Below, one piece after another: positions 18,387-26,953 of a stretch of 64,000 bases of DNA. The position numbers were made by a program, and so were the translations under genes. The stretch comes from JAKAFX01 sp049965715 (lineage in GTDB: Archaea > Thermoplasmatota > Thermoplasmata > Thermoplasmatales > Thermoplasmataceae). The notes beneath the pieces were generated by a model. The model was not told where the DNA came from. It worked only from the letters and a program-made list of their open reading frames with translations, and did not search any database. Each line of letters begins with the position of its first letter. Position 1 is the first letter of the stretch. The stretch lies in NCBI GenBank assembly GCA_049965715.1, contig JBMFWA010000003.1:1-64000 (forward strand), given 5' to 3'.

Positions 18387-19175
18387 ATGAGTTGGCATCT
18401 TATGAATTCCATATTATTTTTTGGTGTGATGATACTTGTCTTTACAGTATTTGCAATTGCACCTGCGGTTTTTGCTGTCCTTCACACATATTTCGGAGGG
18501 AAGCAGTTCAGGGACTTCAAGGAAGAGTTCAATCCAAACGCGCTGAAGCCTTTACCCAACACTAAGATTGTTTTCGTTCTTCTCACAATTGATACAGCCT
18601 TTATCATCACCCTGGCTTCCATTGAAATCATTGTTGATTTTATAATGTTCATTTTGCAGCTTGTATTGATTGGCTTCAATATTTTCGTATTCCTTGGATC
18701 GCTGGTATTCATGTCCGTAATGCTGTTTGCCATTGCCTACATGACACTGAAAGATGTGATTTACAACAAGATCAATGCCATAAGATATGAGGTTGTATCC
18801 GAGAGTGATTTCAAACCAGAAATTGACTTTGACCCCATATTCAGATTCAAGCCGCTTAAATTTCTCATATCCAGAAATTTGAGCAGGGAAGGGCTGCTGA
18901 GTTTTGGTGTGCTCCTCAGCAAGAGGCGGTTTATAAGAAGCGGGAAAGACAGGATAGAATTTGAAGAATACATAATTCTAAAAAATACAAAGGAGGATGC
19001 GGGAATCGTGGTAAAGAACGTGAATGTGCTCACTGGCAGCATAAATTTATTAAAAGTGTCCCCAGAACTCCCCATTGAAATCAAGAAGAGTTCATCCACA
19101 AGTCTTAGAATCAGGTGCAGCATGAGAAAAGATCGTGAAATCGCGCCTGTGGAGATAAGGATAACAGTTTCCTAA
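18387..19175 (+). CDS. Unknown membrane protein with cytosolic C-terminal domain
   Basis: 262 residues. Three hydrophobic helices at about 8-32, 58-85 and 90-118 are followed by a soluble domain of about 140 residues with many alternating beta-type stretches. No motif is recognised. The start is either ATG 18387 or in-frame ATG 18402; a TATA-like TTTTAAATATT at 18368-18378 fits either, slightly better the second as leaderless. It stands alone between divergent and convergent neighbours. Confidence 0.72.
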   Translation: MSWHLMNSILFFGVMILVFTVFAIAPAVFAVLHTYFGGKQFRDFKEEFNPNALKPLPNTKIVFVLLTIDTAFIITLASIEIIVDFIMFILQLVLIGFNIFVFLGSLVFMSVMLFAIAYMTLKDVIYNKINAIRYEVVSESDFKPEIDFDPIFRFKPLKFLISRNLSREGLLSFGVLLSKRRFIRSGKDRIEFEEYIILKNTKEDAGIVVKNVNVLTGSINLLKVSPELPIEIKKSSSTSLRIRCSMRKDREIAPVEIRITVS

Positions 19176-19190
19176 ACGATGGCAATAAAA

Positions 19191-19904
19191 TTATTTCTTC
19201 AGGCGATAACCGCCATCTACCGGGATCACCGCACCATTCACCCATCCTGAATCCTGCGAGACTAGCCATTTTATCACCACTGCAATATCCTCCGGTGGAG
19301 TCTTTATGTCTCCCAGTTTTCTAGTGGACCTCCAGTCTCTGCCTGCTTCAAAACTGCTATCAATGTAATTCGGTGCCACAGCGTTTACCCTTATCCCCCT
19401 TGGAATCAACTCGGAACAGAGCAATTCCGTCATTCTGGCCACACCGGCTTTGGCTATCGAATAGGAATATGCCTTCGGGTCTCCATGATCAATAGAGCCT
19501 GTATTTGCCACAAGAACTATGGATGATCCGTTATGCAGATACTTTATTGCAGATCTGACGGTGTACGTGGTAAAGAAAATATGATTCTGTATCATTGATT
19601 CCAAGCCGGTTGGATCTGTTATGGTATCGTTTACAAACCCTCCTATCATTACAACAACATGATCAATACCTCCAAGTCTGGAATTGACATTCTCCATGGT
19701 TACATCAGCTGAAACAGGATCTGTAATACTGCCTGGGACACTGAAGATCTCCCCCAGTTTCTCAAGGGAGGATCTGATCTGTTCAAGTTTCTTCTCGTTT
19801 CTTGATGTTATCGATACCCTGTAGCCATCCTTCAGCAATATATATGCTGTAGATTTCCCAAGAAAATTGCTGACTCCAATTAATGCAATGTTCCGGTTCG
19901 ACAT
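19191..19904 (-). CDS. Short-chain dehydrogenase/reductase
   Basis: 237-residue classical SDR. The N-terminal nucleotide site is IGVSNFLGKS, a degraded form of the usual TGxxxGIG. SRNEKK after the second strand suggests NADP(H). The catalytic Tyr-x3-Lys sits in YSYSIAKAG, and GYRLKK ends the protein. The loose glycine motif means cofactor binding may be atypical. It is the first of three SDRs bordering the catabolic island but lacks the GTATAC site seen at other island promoters. Substrate unknown. Confidence 0.82.
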   Translation of the reverse strand: MSNRNIALIGVSNFLGKSTAYILLKDGYRVSITSRNEKKLEQIRSSLEKLGEIFSVPGSITDPVSADVTMENVNSRLGGIDHVVVMIGGFVNDTITDPTGLESMIQNHIFFTTYTVRSAIKYLHNGSSIVLVANTGSIDHGDPKAYSYSIAKAGVARMTELLCSELIPRGIRVNAVAPNYIDSSFEAGRDWRSTRKLGDIKTPPEDIAVVIKWLVSQDSGWVNGAVIPVDGGYRLKK

Positions 19905-20086
19905 AATTTACAATGATCAATGGGAATTAAGACTTTTTGAAATTGAAAATATGACAAGACTTGCGACTGAGGCTTCAACGAGTGTTGTCTATTTTAAACG
20001 GCAGCGACGGTTACGGAAGAAAATGCCTTTGAGTATTGTGCCAGTTTTAACCGATCCTGCCCATGGTGTCAAAAATAACATGAAGA

Positions 20087-20935
20087 CTATTTACTTCTGA
20101 TGCTCTTGATAGCTTCCCACTCCTGATTGCTCAGAATGTCAAGAAAGTTAAACTGCCCCGACAGCCATAGACTCTCTCCACCATCGATGGAGATTATGTC
20201 CCCGTTTATGTATGGACAGCCATCCGAAATCAGAAAAGTGGCAAGATTCACCAGCTCCTCCATCTTACCGTATCTTTTAAGAGGTATTCTGTCAATCAGC
20301 ATTTTTTTGATATCGTCTGTGGGGGCAAGCCTCGACATGGCACCTTCTGTCGGGATGATTCCGGGGGCAATTGCCACATGTCTAATACCATATTTTCCCC
20401 ATTCCGCTGCGAGGGACTTCGTCAAGGAGATCACTCCTGACTTTGCAACGGCCGAAGGAACCACGTATCCCGATCCTGTTGATCCATAAATTGTTGATAT
20501 GTTGAGCACCACTCCACCCTGTTTCTCGTGAATCCATCTCCTTCCCACCTCCATGGTCAGATTCACTGTTCCGTTCAGAACTATTCCAATAACAGCATTA
20601 AATGCGTTGAGAGACAGATCCTCTGTTCTGCTTATGAAGTTCCCGGCAGCATTATTTACCAGTGTGGTGATTGAACCAAGCTCATCCAGAAAGTATTCTA
20701 CAGAATTTTTTACCTGTTCAGGATCACGAACATCACACTTGGAATAAACCACTTTTGTGCCAGATTTCATTATTTCTGTAGCTGTTTCCTTCAGTATTTC
20801 CTCTCTTCTGCCCAGAATCGCGATGTTTGCACCTAATTTTCCGAATCCGGCGGCCATTTCCCGTCCTAACCCGGTCCCTCCTCCGCTGATTAGAATGGTC
20901 TTTCCGCGCAATATCTGGTCCTTAAAAACATTCAT
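20087..20935 (-). CDS. SDR of the 2,4-dienoyl-CoA reductase-like branch
   Basis: 282 residues with SGGGTGLG (17-24), NNAAGNF (94-100) and Lys165 of the active site. The canonical Tyr four residues before that Lys is replaced by Ser161 (PSAVAK). Loss of this Tyr is characteristic of DECR-type enoyl-CoA reductases, whose NNAAGNF motif is also matched. A role in degrading unsaturated acyl-CoA is thus more likely than sugar oxidation. The start ATG 20935 lies about 25 bp after the TATA-like TTTATTA at 20956-20964 on the minus strand, so it is leaderless. Confidence 0.82.
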   Translation of the reverse strand: MNVFKDQILRGKTILISGGGTGLGREMAAGFGKLGANIAILGRREEILKETATEIMKSGTKVVYSKCDVRDPEQVKNSVEYFLDELGSITTLVNNAAGNFISRTEDLSLNAFNAVIGIVLNGTVNLTMEVGRRWIHEKQGGVVLNISTIYGSTGSGYVVPSAVAKSGVISLTKSLAAEWGKYGIRHVAIAPGIIPTEGAMSRLAPTDDIKKMLIDRIPLKRYGKMEELVNLATFLISDGCPYINGDIISIDGGESLWLSGQFNFLDILSNQEWEAIKSIRSK

Positions 20936-21313
20936 CCAAACTTTATTGCCACATTCTTAATAAACGTGTTAACAACTTATTGGATCCTTGCCGCAGAACC
21001 ATGTTTCTATGTATTCTGCCAACCAATCTTATCACATTCCTGATGCATTCATTTCGAATGGGTATTATCACATGAATTAGGCATATCCCGTAGGGAATTC
21101 ACCTTCTGCCTCAGTGGAGTTGGAGTCCATGGAGATCCAGCCGGCAACATTTTAAGCATGAAGCTCCCAGCTGAAGCAGGATGGAGAAGTTACTGATCTC
21201 AGGCTGAACCTGGCTTATCTGGCTGTTTCAGTGAATTTCTGCTGCATACCTCGGGCATATTTTGCAGGTTTCATCACTGTATCTTTTAAAATAGTATATG
21301 TATTTACCTGTAT
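20936..21313. other. 378 bp intergenic region with two divergent promoters
   Basis: The ends hold the promoters of the flanking SDR genes: minus-strand TTTATTA at about 20956-20964 and plus-strand TTTTAAAATAG at about 21284-21293. A GTTAAC palindrome lies at 20968-20973. The central 250 bp (21000-21260) is less AT-rich than a typical promoter, yet no frame shows convincing protein sequence. It may be a gene remnant. No RNA gene is recognised. Confidence 0.4.
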
Positions 21314-22081
21314 ATGTATACCAATATCAAATTCGATTTTAACGACATCAGTGTAGCTGTCATCGGAGGGGCCTCCGGCATAGGCAGGGAGGTTTGCTTT
21401 CAGTTTGGCATTAGGGGGGCGGATATAGGAATTCTTGACATAAACAGAAATGGCGCAAAGGAAATATTGGAGCGACTGGAAAAGAACTCCGTAAGATCTC
21501 AGTATTTCTATACAGATGTGACCAGTCATGAATCATTAAAGGATTCCCTTGATGGCTTTGTCAGCACATTCCAAAAAATAGACGTAATGATCTATACAGC
21601 CTCCATAATCAACAGAAAACCATTCCTGGAACTTACAGCCGACCAGATTGAAAGGCTTTTCGAAATCAACCTGCACGGACCCATGAAAGCCGCACGTCTT
21701 GCCCTTGGTCACATGATAACTGAAGGCTATGGCAGAATCGTTTTATTCTCTTCTGCAAACTCAAGTGGGGCAAAGAATAATTCTGATTATGCAGCCTCTA
21801 AAGCAGCCCTGGACTCGTTCACGAGATCCTTAAGCGTTGAAATTCGAGACATGCAAAGAGACATTACCATCAATTCAGTCGTGCCCCCTCCCACTCTAAC
21901 AGATCTCTGGAGCAACGGAAGAACACAGAGTCAGATAGAACAGGCAATAAAGAATGGAGAAGTTTACACAACCGAGGAGATGATTTCCACCATAATGTTC
22001 CTGAGCAGCAGAGAATCAGGCCCTATAAGTGGACAGATAATTTCACACAAAGCAAACCTGCTGAGGATACCAAACAAGTGA
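21314..22081 (+). CDS. Short-chain dehydrogenase/reductase
   Basis: 255-residue classical SDR with VIGGASGIGRE (about 16-26), an Asp (DINRN) after the second strand that favours NAD, and the catalytic pair in DYAASKAAL. ATG 21314 lies about 25 bp after TTTTAAAATAG, so it is probably leaderless; a GTATAC hexamer (21316-21321) overlaps the start codon. It precedes the HMGL-family lyase gene by 89 bp on the same strand. Likely a sugar, polyol or hydroxy-acid dehydrogenase of the island; substrate not deducible. Confidence 0.85.
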   Translation: MYTNIKFDFNDISVAVIGGASGIGREVCFQFGIRGADIGILDINRNGAKEILERLEKNSVRSQYFYTDVTSHESLKDSLDGFVSTFQKIDVMIYTASIINRKPFLELTADQIERLFEINLHGPMKAARLALGHMITEGYGRIVLFSSANSSGAKNNSDYAASKAALDSFTRSLSVEIRDMQRDITINSVVPPPTLTDLWSNGRTQSQIEQAIKNGEVYTTEEMISTIMFLSSRESGPISGQIISHKANLLRIPNK

Positions 22082-22119
22082 TTTGAAAGACTGCTGGGAA
22101 TTACTACTCATCTAATTAT

Positions 22120-22133
22120 TATTGTATACAATA
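22120..22133. promoter_or_regulatory. Perfect 14-bp palindrome TATTGTATACAATA, candidate GntR/FCD operator
   Basis: The palindrome is centred about 20 bp upstream of the TATA-like TTTTAATA (22143-22150), which itself lies about 25 bp before ATG 22171. The core TTGTATACAA has the form typical of operators for GntR/FCD repressors, and a gene for such a regulator sits 1.6 kb away. Related GTATAC cores lie at three other island promoters. Confidence 0.55.
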
Positions 22134-22170
22134 GTAGAAATATTTTAATACCCACAAAGGATAATTAACG

Positions 22171-23394
22171 ATGGCGCCAACTGATCAGCACAAAGATGAA
22201 CAGCACTTTGTCAGCTTTTACAATTTCGACGCTGAAGTGCTGGGCAATGTTAAACTCCCGGATAAGGTTGAGATTCATGATGTGACCTTGAGGGACGGGG
22301 AACAGCAGGCCGGAATAACCTTCAGGCGTGACGACAAGATCAAAATTGCAACCATGCTGGCAGAGTCTGGAGTTGACAGAATAGAAGCGGGAATGCCTTC
22401 TGTTTCAGCCGAGGACGCAAGGGTTGTCAAGGAAATTTCCCATCTTGGACTTGGGAGCAGGATTTACGCATTCGCAAGATGCATGAAGCAGGATGTCGAT
22501 AATGCAATTGCAGCGGATGTGGACGGAATAGTCATGGAAATTCCCTCAAGCGACCATCTGATAAAACACGCATATGGATGGGATGTGGAGAAGGCGGTCA
22601 AATTGTCCGTTGAGGCGACTTCGTACGCGCACGAACACGGACTGAAGGTAACATTCTTTACCATCGATGCAACAAGAGCGCCCTTTGACACATTCTGGAA
22701 AATAGCGGGACAGGTCATCAAGGATGGGCATATGGATTCATTCGCTTTGGCTGACACGTTCGGGGTACTTAACCCTCAGGCGACGACCTTCTTTATAAAA
22801 AAAATCAAGTCAAAAACGGATAAACCGGTTGAGATACATGCACACAATGATTTTGGGCTTGCGGTTGCAAATACAATTTCCGCCGTTCTTGGCGGGGCAT
22901 CAACCATCCATGTTAGCCTCACTGGAATAGGTGAGAGAAGTGGCAATGCATCACTGGAAGAAAGCGTGATGGCTCTGAAATACCTTTATGGTATCAGGAC
23001 TGAGGTAGACACCAGGATGCTGAGATCCCTGGCAGTTCTTGCAAGAGAAAGATCCGGTGTAAAATTTCCCCCGCAGAAACCAATAGTGGGTGATGGTATA
23101 TTCTCGGTGGAATCTGGTATTCTTACAAGCTGGTGGAGAAGACTCGAAAAGTCGGGTATGCCTCTGGAGATGTTTCCATTCCTGCCAGAGGTTGTGGGTC
23201 ATTCGAATGTTGAGATAATCAATGGAAAGAAGAGCGGCATTGACACTGTTTACTATAAGGCTGATAAATTTGGAATAAAACTTGATGAACCTGAGGCCCT
23301 GGCAGTCCTCAGGAAACTAAAAAATATCTCATTGGCAAGAAAAGGTCCAATCAGTGATGAGGAACTTAAGGCACTGATGGACAGAAATCTATAG
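22171..23394 (+). CDS. HMGL-family lyase/synthase (isopropylmalate/homocitrate synthase-like)
   Basis: TIM-barrel enzyme of 407 residues that makes or cleaves a carbon-carbon bond beside a carbonyl. The metal and catalytic motif DVTLRDGEQQAG is near 39-50, and the second metal motif HAHNDFGLAVANT near 227-239. GIGERSGNASLEE matches the homocitrate/isopropylmalate synthase branch. The regulatory C-terminal domain of LeuA is missing. Within a catabolic island it may act as an aldolase, but a synthase using acetyl-CoA cannot be excluded. Leaderless ATG 22171; the YciI gene follows 14 bp downstream. Confidence 0.85.
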   Translation: MAPTDQHKDEQHFVSFYNFDAEVLGNVKLPDKVEIHDVTLRDGEQQAGITFRRDDKIKIATMLAESGVDRIEAGMPSVSAEDARVVKEISHLGLGSRIYAFARCMKQDVDNAIAADVDGIVMEIPSSDHLIKHAYGWDVEKAVKLSVEATSYAHEHGLKVTFFTIDATRAPFDTFWKIAGQVIKDGHMDSFALADTFGVLNPQATTFFIKKIKSKTDKPVEIHAHNDFGLAVANTISAVLGGASTIHVSLTGIGERSGNASLEESVMALKYLYGIRTEVDTRMLRSLAVLARERSGVKFPPQKPIVGDGIFSVESGILTSWWRRLEKSGMPLEMFPFLPEVVGHSNVEIINGKKSGIDTVYYKADKFGIKLDEPEALAVLRKLKNISLARKGPISDEELKALMDRNL

Positions 23395-23408
23395 GGAAGT
23401 GAAAAGAT

Positions 23409-23699
23409 ATGTATGTAGTGGAAACAACATCGTTTGTAAAGAGTCCATCTGACGAGATGAAGAAGATACACAGGGAATATCTGCTGAAAATGCTGAATTC
23501 AGGCAAGCTCAAACTGGCCGGCCGCATGGTCGACAACACGGGATCATTCCTGGTATGGGAAGCAGAAACGGTCGAAGAAGCAAGGGCGCTGGCATCATCG
23601 GATCCCTATTTCAGCAATGGCCTGACCACCTTCATACTGAAAGGCTGGAGTATATTCTGGAATGGATTCGTGAAACCGCCGATCATTCCAAGGGATTAG
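23409..23699 (+). CDS. YciI-like (YCII domain) protein
   Basis: 96-residue alpha/beta protein of the dimeric ferredoxin-like YCII family. The pattern HREYLLKMLNSGKLKLAGRM, then an acidic helix VEEARALASSDPY and a final strand, matches it. Family members are often small isomerases, dehalogenase-like enzymes or accessory proteins with a conserved His-Asp pair; His near residue 21 and Asp77 could serve. It is cotranscribed with the lyase gene and may isomerise or delactonise a pathway intermediate. That role is inference. Confidence 0.8.
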   Translation: MYVVETTSFVKSPSDEMKKIHREYLLKMLNSGKLKLAGRMVDNTGSFLVWEAETVEEARALASSDPYFSNGLTTFILKGWSIFWNGFVKPPIIPRD

Positions 23700-23726
23700 A
23701 TCGTTTTAAAAAACCATTTTTAACTC
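23700..23726. terminator. Possible bidirectional A/T-rich terminator
   Basis: Between the convergent YciI and GntR genes lie runs of A (AAAAAA) and T (TTTTT). Archaeal transcription ends at oligo-T tracts, so the T run can stop plus-strand transcripts and the A run minus-strand ones. No strong hairpin is visible. Confidence 0.3.
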
Positions 23727-24389
23727 TTAATCCACATAAAGTTTCTTGAAGGCAGTCTTTTTAGCGAAATCAAGGACAGCATCCTCATGCCTTTCCATGG
23801 CCTCCTGAGCTCTCTTGGGATCGCTGTCCAGAATTGCCTCGATGATCTGCTGATGATCCTTGAACTCGTCCGTCCTTCTCTCAACGGAGACAAGCAGGCT
23901 GATCCTAACTATCTTGAGATGCAGCAGCGTTTCTGCTATAAACTTCTTAAGATAGACATTCCCCGCGATATCTGCTATCATTTCATGCAGATGCCCGTTC
24001 AGGTTTGCTATCTCCTCTGGGGTTGCATCCTTAGATTCGGATTTCATTTTCATAGTCCTCATCAGGAATGACAGGGATTTCTTTTGAGCTGAATTGATTT
24101 TTACAGCACACAATCTGGCAGCATTTCCCTCCAGAATCCTTCTGACCTCGTAAAGCTGGATGATGTCTTCCTTGGATATGAAGGAAACAGAATATTTATT
24201 CCCTTCCTTGGTCAGCAGACCCTGGTGCTCAAGCGCAAAGAGAGCTTCCCTGACTGGAGTCCTGCTCATTGGGAGAATTTTTGAAAATGCGTTCTGTGAT
24301 ACCGGTGATCCGAGCTTTATATTTCCAGTGATAATACTGTTCAGGATCTGGTCATAAGCTATCCTGGAAAGATTTGTACTTTCAGCCAT
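23727..24389 (-). CDS. GntR-family transcriptional regulator, FCD subfamily
   Basis: 220 residues. The N-terminal winged helix (about 5-70) contains the typical PMSRTPVREALFALEHQGLL recognition region. The all-helical FCD ligand domain follows, with metal-binding residues in the family's usual places: GHLHEMIADIAGN, EFKDHQQII and AMERHEDAV. Such regulators are mostly bacterial and usually repress sugar-acid or organic-acid catabolic genes until the acid binds. Its location inside the island and the nearby TTGTATACAA palindrome suggest it controls this region. Its own promoter shows no clear copy of that site. Confidence 0.88.
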   Translation of the reverse strand: MAESTNLSRIAYDQILNSIITGNIKLGSPVSQNAFSKILPMSRTPVREALFALEHQGLLTKEGNKYSVSFISKEDIIQLYEVRRILEGNAARLCAVKINSAQKKSLSFLMRTMKMKSESKDATPEEIANLNGHLHEMIADIAGNVYLKKFIAETLLHLKIVRISLLVSVERRTDEFKDHQQIIEAILDSDPKRAQEAMERHEDAVLDFAKKTAFKKLYVD

Positions 24390-24492
24390 CTTAATAACGA
24401 ATCCTCATTCTGGAAATTAATTTATTGCTTGAACTTTGGAAGATTATGGTCTTCAATATGGGAAGCTCGATATTATGAAGGGTATTTAGGAT

Positions 24493-25524
24493 TCAGAATT
24501 CCAGAACCACCCTGCCTATTGAAGTGCCGCTCCTGACAACAGATATTGCCTCGTTTGCTGATTCCAGAGGAAACCGGTGTGATATGATGGGCTTTACCAG
24601 GTGATTCTTTATGAGGTCCACGGATATTCTCAGGTCATTCCTCGTGTATGATCTTGATCCCTGTATTTTGATGGCATCCAGGGCTATTTTCTTATAATCA
24701 AGATTGATCGTTGATGAAGAGTAGCCAACTACTGAGAATGTCCCCCCTCTCTTAAGTGAATTTATAGCGACCGGCACCTCCTTTGGATCTCCTGCAAGAT
24801 CCAAAACATAATCGGCACCAATACCAGCCGTGTAATGTCTTATTTCCTTCACGTAATCTGCCTGCGTACTGTTGATTACAAAAGATGCTCCCAGTTCGCT
24901 TGCCATCTGGAGTTTTTCATCTTTTCTGCCAACAACAATGACATTGGATCCACCATTTTTCAATATCTGAATCGCAACCATAGCCAATCCGCCTGTTCCA
25001 ATTACGACCACATCCCTGTTCATAAGGTCACCAAGGTTCCTTATGGCAAGCAGGGGTACCGCCACAACGCCACCCGCCAATGCTGCATATGGAAAATCCA
25101 TACTGTCAGGCACCGGTATCAGGTTTCTTAACGGCACATCAACATATTCTGAAAATGCACCGTTTATTGATATGCCAAGACTCCCCTTCAGCGCAAGACA
25201 AACATTCTCCCTACCTGAAAGGCAATTCTCACACTCTCCGCACGTGATGTGAGGATGTACAACAAATTTCCTGCCAACATAGTTCTTGTATTTCTCAGAG
25301 TCTGAATTTACCTCCTCCACCTGTCCTGCGGGCTCATGACCCGGAACGAAGGGAAGCTCGGGGTGAAAACCCACCCCATCCACCAGCTTTACGTCAGTGG
25401 CGCACACACCGTTCGCTCTAATCCTGACCCTCGCATAGTCGCGTTGCAGAGGCTTCATCTCCGAAGACATCTCCACCAGCCTCTTTCCGTATTCCACTAT
25501 GGCCATGTAATGATTGATTGTCAC
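24493..25524 (-). CDS. Zinc-dependent alcohol/polyol dehydrogenase (MDR family)
   Basis: 343 residues with a GroES-like N-terminal domain. The catalytic-zinc region is GVCATDVK and PGHEPAG; the structural-zinc loop CGECENCLSGRENVC keeps all four Cys. The Rossmann motif GTGGLAMVAIQ lies near 176-186. GTG 25524 overlaps the stop of the dehydratase gene as GTGA, and ATG 25506 is an alternative start. It is the last gene of the hydrolase-dehydratase operon, so a keto-deoxy acid or polyol oxidation is likely. Exact substrate unknown. Confidence 0.87.
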   Translation of the reverse strand: MTINHYMAIVEYGKRLVEMSSEMKPLQRDYARVRIRANGVCATDVKLVDGVGFHPELPFVPGHEPAGQVEEVNSDSEKYKNYVGRKFVVHPHITCGECENCLSGRENVCLALKGSLGISINGAFSEYVDVPLRNLIPVPDSMDFPYAALAGGVVAVPLLAIRNLGDLMNRDVVVIGTGGLAMVAIQILKNGGSNVIVVGRKDEKLQMASELGASFVINSTQADYVKEIRHYTAGIGADYVLDLAGDPKEVPVAINSLKRGGTFSVVGYSSSTINLDYKKIALDAIKIQGSRSYTRNDLRISVDLIKNHLVKPIISHRFPLESANEAISVVRSGTSIGRVVLEF

Positions 25525-26669
25525 AGTCCCACCGGTATAGGTGAAAATTCATCGTGATGCAGTATTTCTGACTTCGTGAGTTTGCCTGAAAGTACCTTCA
25601 ACAGGGCATTGAATATTTTGTCCCCCCCGAAATCGACAGATTTTCCCTTGCTGATTATCTCGCTGACATCCACGTCAATATGATCCTTCATTTTTACGAT
25701 AGACATGGGGTTGCCCGTGATCTTCATTACAGGGGCAACCGGTGATCCTACAGGGTTCCCCATTCCGGTGGTAAACAGTATCACAGAGGAACCTGCAGCG
25801 GTCAGGGCCGTGAGAACTTCAGTAGCCGCAGATGGCGAATCCATGAAATAAAGCCCTTTCGCCGGTGGTTGCGTTGCATAATCAAGAACTCCCATGATTG
25901 GTGAAGATCCGGATTTCATTATGGATGCTATGGACTTCTCCTCGATGGTGCTAATACCGCCCTTGATGTTGTCGGGAACCGGATTTGTACCAATGAGATC
26001 AACACCAAGCGAGATGGCAAGATCTTCGTTTCTCCTGGCTGCCTCCATAATTGCCCTGGAAACATTGCTATCGATTCCTCTCTTGGCGAGAATATGCTCT
26101 GCCCCTATTATTTCTGTGGTCTCAGAAAATATGGCTGTGCCATTAAGTGATATCATCCTGTCCACGGCCTTGCCAAGAGCTGGATTAGACGCGATACCGG
26201 AGGTTGCGTCACTGCTTCCACATTTGAGCCCGAGGGTGAATTCTGAGATAGGTATCGGTTCTCTCTTATATTCAGAACTTTCCTGCACAAGTTCGACTGC
26301 TTTGCTGGAACCTTCATGGATAGCATTGAGTGTACCCCCGTTGAGAACCAGTACGCTCTCAACGGTCTTTCTGGATCTCTTTCTAAGTTCCTCAACAAAT
26401 GCCCCGGTTGTCTTCTCCTCATATCCAACTACCAGTACAGAAGACACGTTGGGATTCAGGGCATTGCCGAGGAGTGATTTCCAAAGCCTTTCCTTGTTGA
26501 TCCCGATCTCGTTTCTTCCATGGGGATGTGAGATCAAAACAGTCGGGGAGACTATATTATGAATGGTTCTTGCCGCGTTGTTACAGAATGAGTTCAGAGA
26601 CAGTACTAGTGTGTGATTTCTCGGAGCTGCCTTCTTATCAGGATTCCAATATCCGTTCACTTCAATCAT
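25521..26669 (-). CDS. UxaA-family dehydratase, large subunit
   Basis: 382 residues corresponding to the catalytic part of altronate/galactarate dehydratases and of the (R)-sulfolactate sulfo-lyase large subunit. Family features include SHPHGRNEIGIN near 48-59, GLKCGSSDATSG in the middle (a Cys-Gly-Ser-Ser motif for metal binding), and TTGMGNPVGSPVAPV near the end. It removes water or sulfite from a 2,3-hydroxy acid. The gene overlaps the small-subunit gene by 8 bp. Whether the substrate is a sugar acid or a sulfonate cannot be told from sequence. Confidence 0.86.
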   Translation of the reverse strand: MIEVNGYWNPDKKAAPRNHTLVLSLNSFCNNAARTIHNIVSPTVLISHPHGRNEIGINKERLWKSLLGNALNPNVSSVLVVGYEEKTTGAFVEELRKRSRKTVESVLVLNGGTLNAIHEGSSKAVELVQESSEYKREPIPISEFTLGLKCGSSDATSGIASNPALGKAVDRMISLNGTAIFSETTEIIGAEHILAKRGIDSNVSRAIMEAARRNEDLAISLGVDLIGTNPVPDNIKGGISTIEEKSIASIMKSGSSPIMGVLDYATQPPAKGLYFMDSPSAATEVLTALTAAGSSVILFTTGMGNPVGSPVAPVMKITGNPMSIVKMKDHIDVDVSEIISKGKSVDFGGDKIFNALLKVLSGKLTKSEILHHDEFSPIPVGL

Positions 26670-26937
26670 TTCTGTTCGCCCTCAACGATTTTATGTTATG
26701 AATGTGTACATGATGGCCGGCAGGTATGGCCTGTGTAGCAGTGCCTATAACCTCTCCATATTTTATTATCTCCTGTCCAGCTTTTATGTCAGTCAGGGAA
26801 ATCTTATGGCCGAATTCGATATTTTCCTCGACCTGCAACTTCCTGCCATCGAGTTGCAATATCTCGCCTTTATGAATGTTTGTGATAGCAACTGCAACAT
26901 TGTCCCTTTTAGACAGTTGAATAATCTTCTGTTCCAA
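26662..26937 (-). CDS. UxaA-family dehydratase, small subunit (SAF domain)
   Basis: 91-residue SAF-type beta domain: NVAVAITNIHKGEIL, then a hydrophobic core and GTATQAIPAGHHVHIHNIKS at the end. In fused enzymes this is the N-terminal domain of altronate/galactarate dehydratase, and here it is a separate polypeptide as in SuyA or the split UxaA of some bacteria. It is coupled to the large subunit by an 8 bp overlap. Closest functional choices are sugar-acid dehydratase or sulfolactate lyase. Confidence 0.85.
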   Translation of the reverse strand: MEQKIIQLSKRDNVAVAITNIHKGEILQLDGRKLQVEENIEFGHKISLTDIKAGQEIIKYGEVIGTATQAIPAGHHVHIHNIKSLRANRND

Positions 26938-26953
26938 TGGATCACTGCCCCTA

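Noticed and set aside
21215..21529. 104-codon minus-strand frame opposite the SDR start
   Set aside because: It is antisense to a well-supported SDR gene and reads as a shadow frame.
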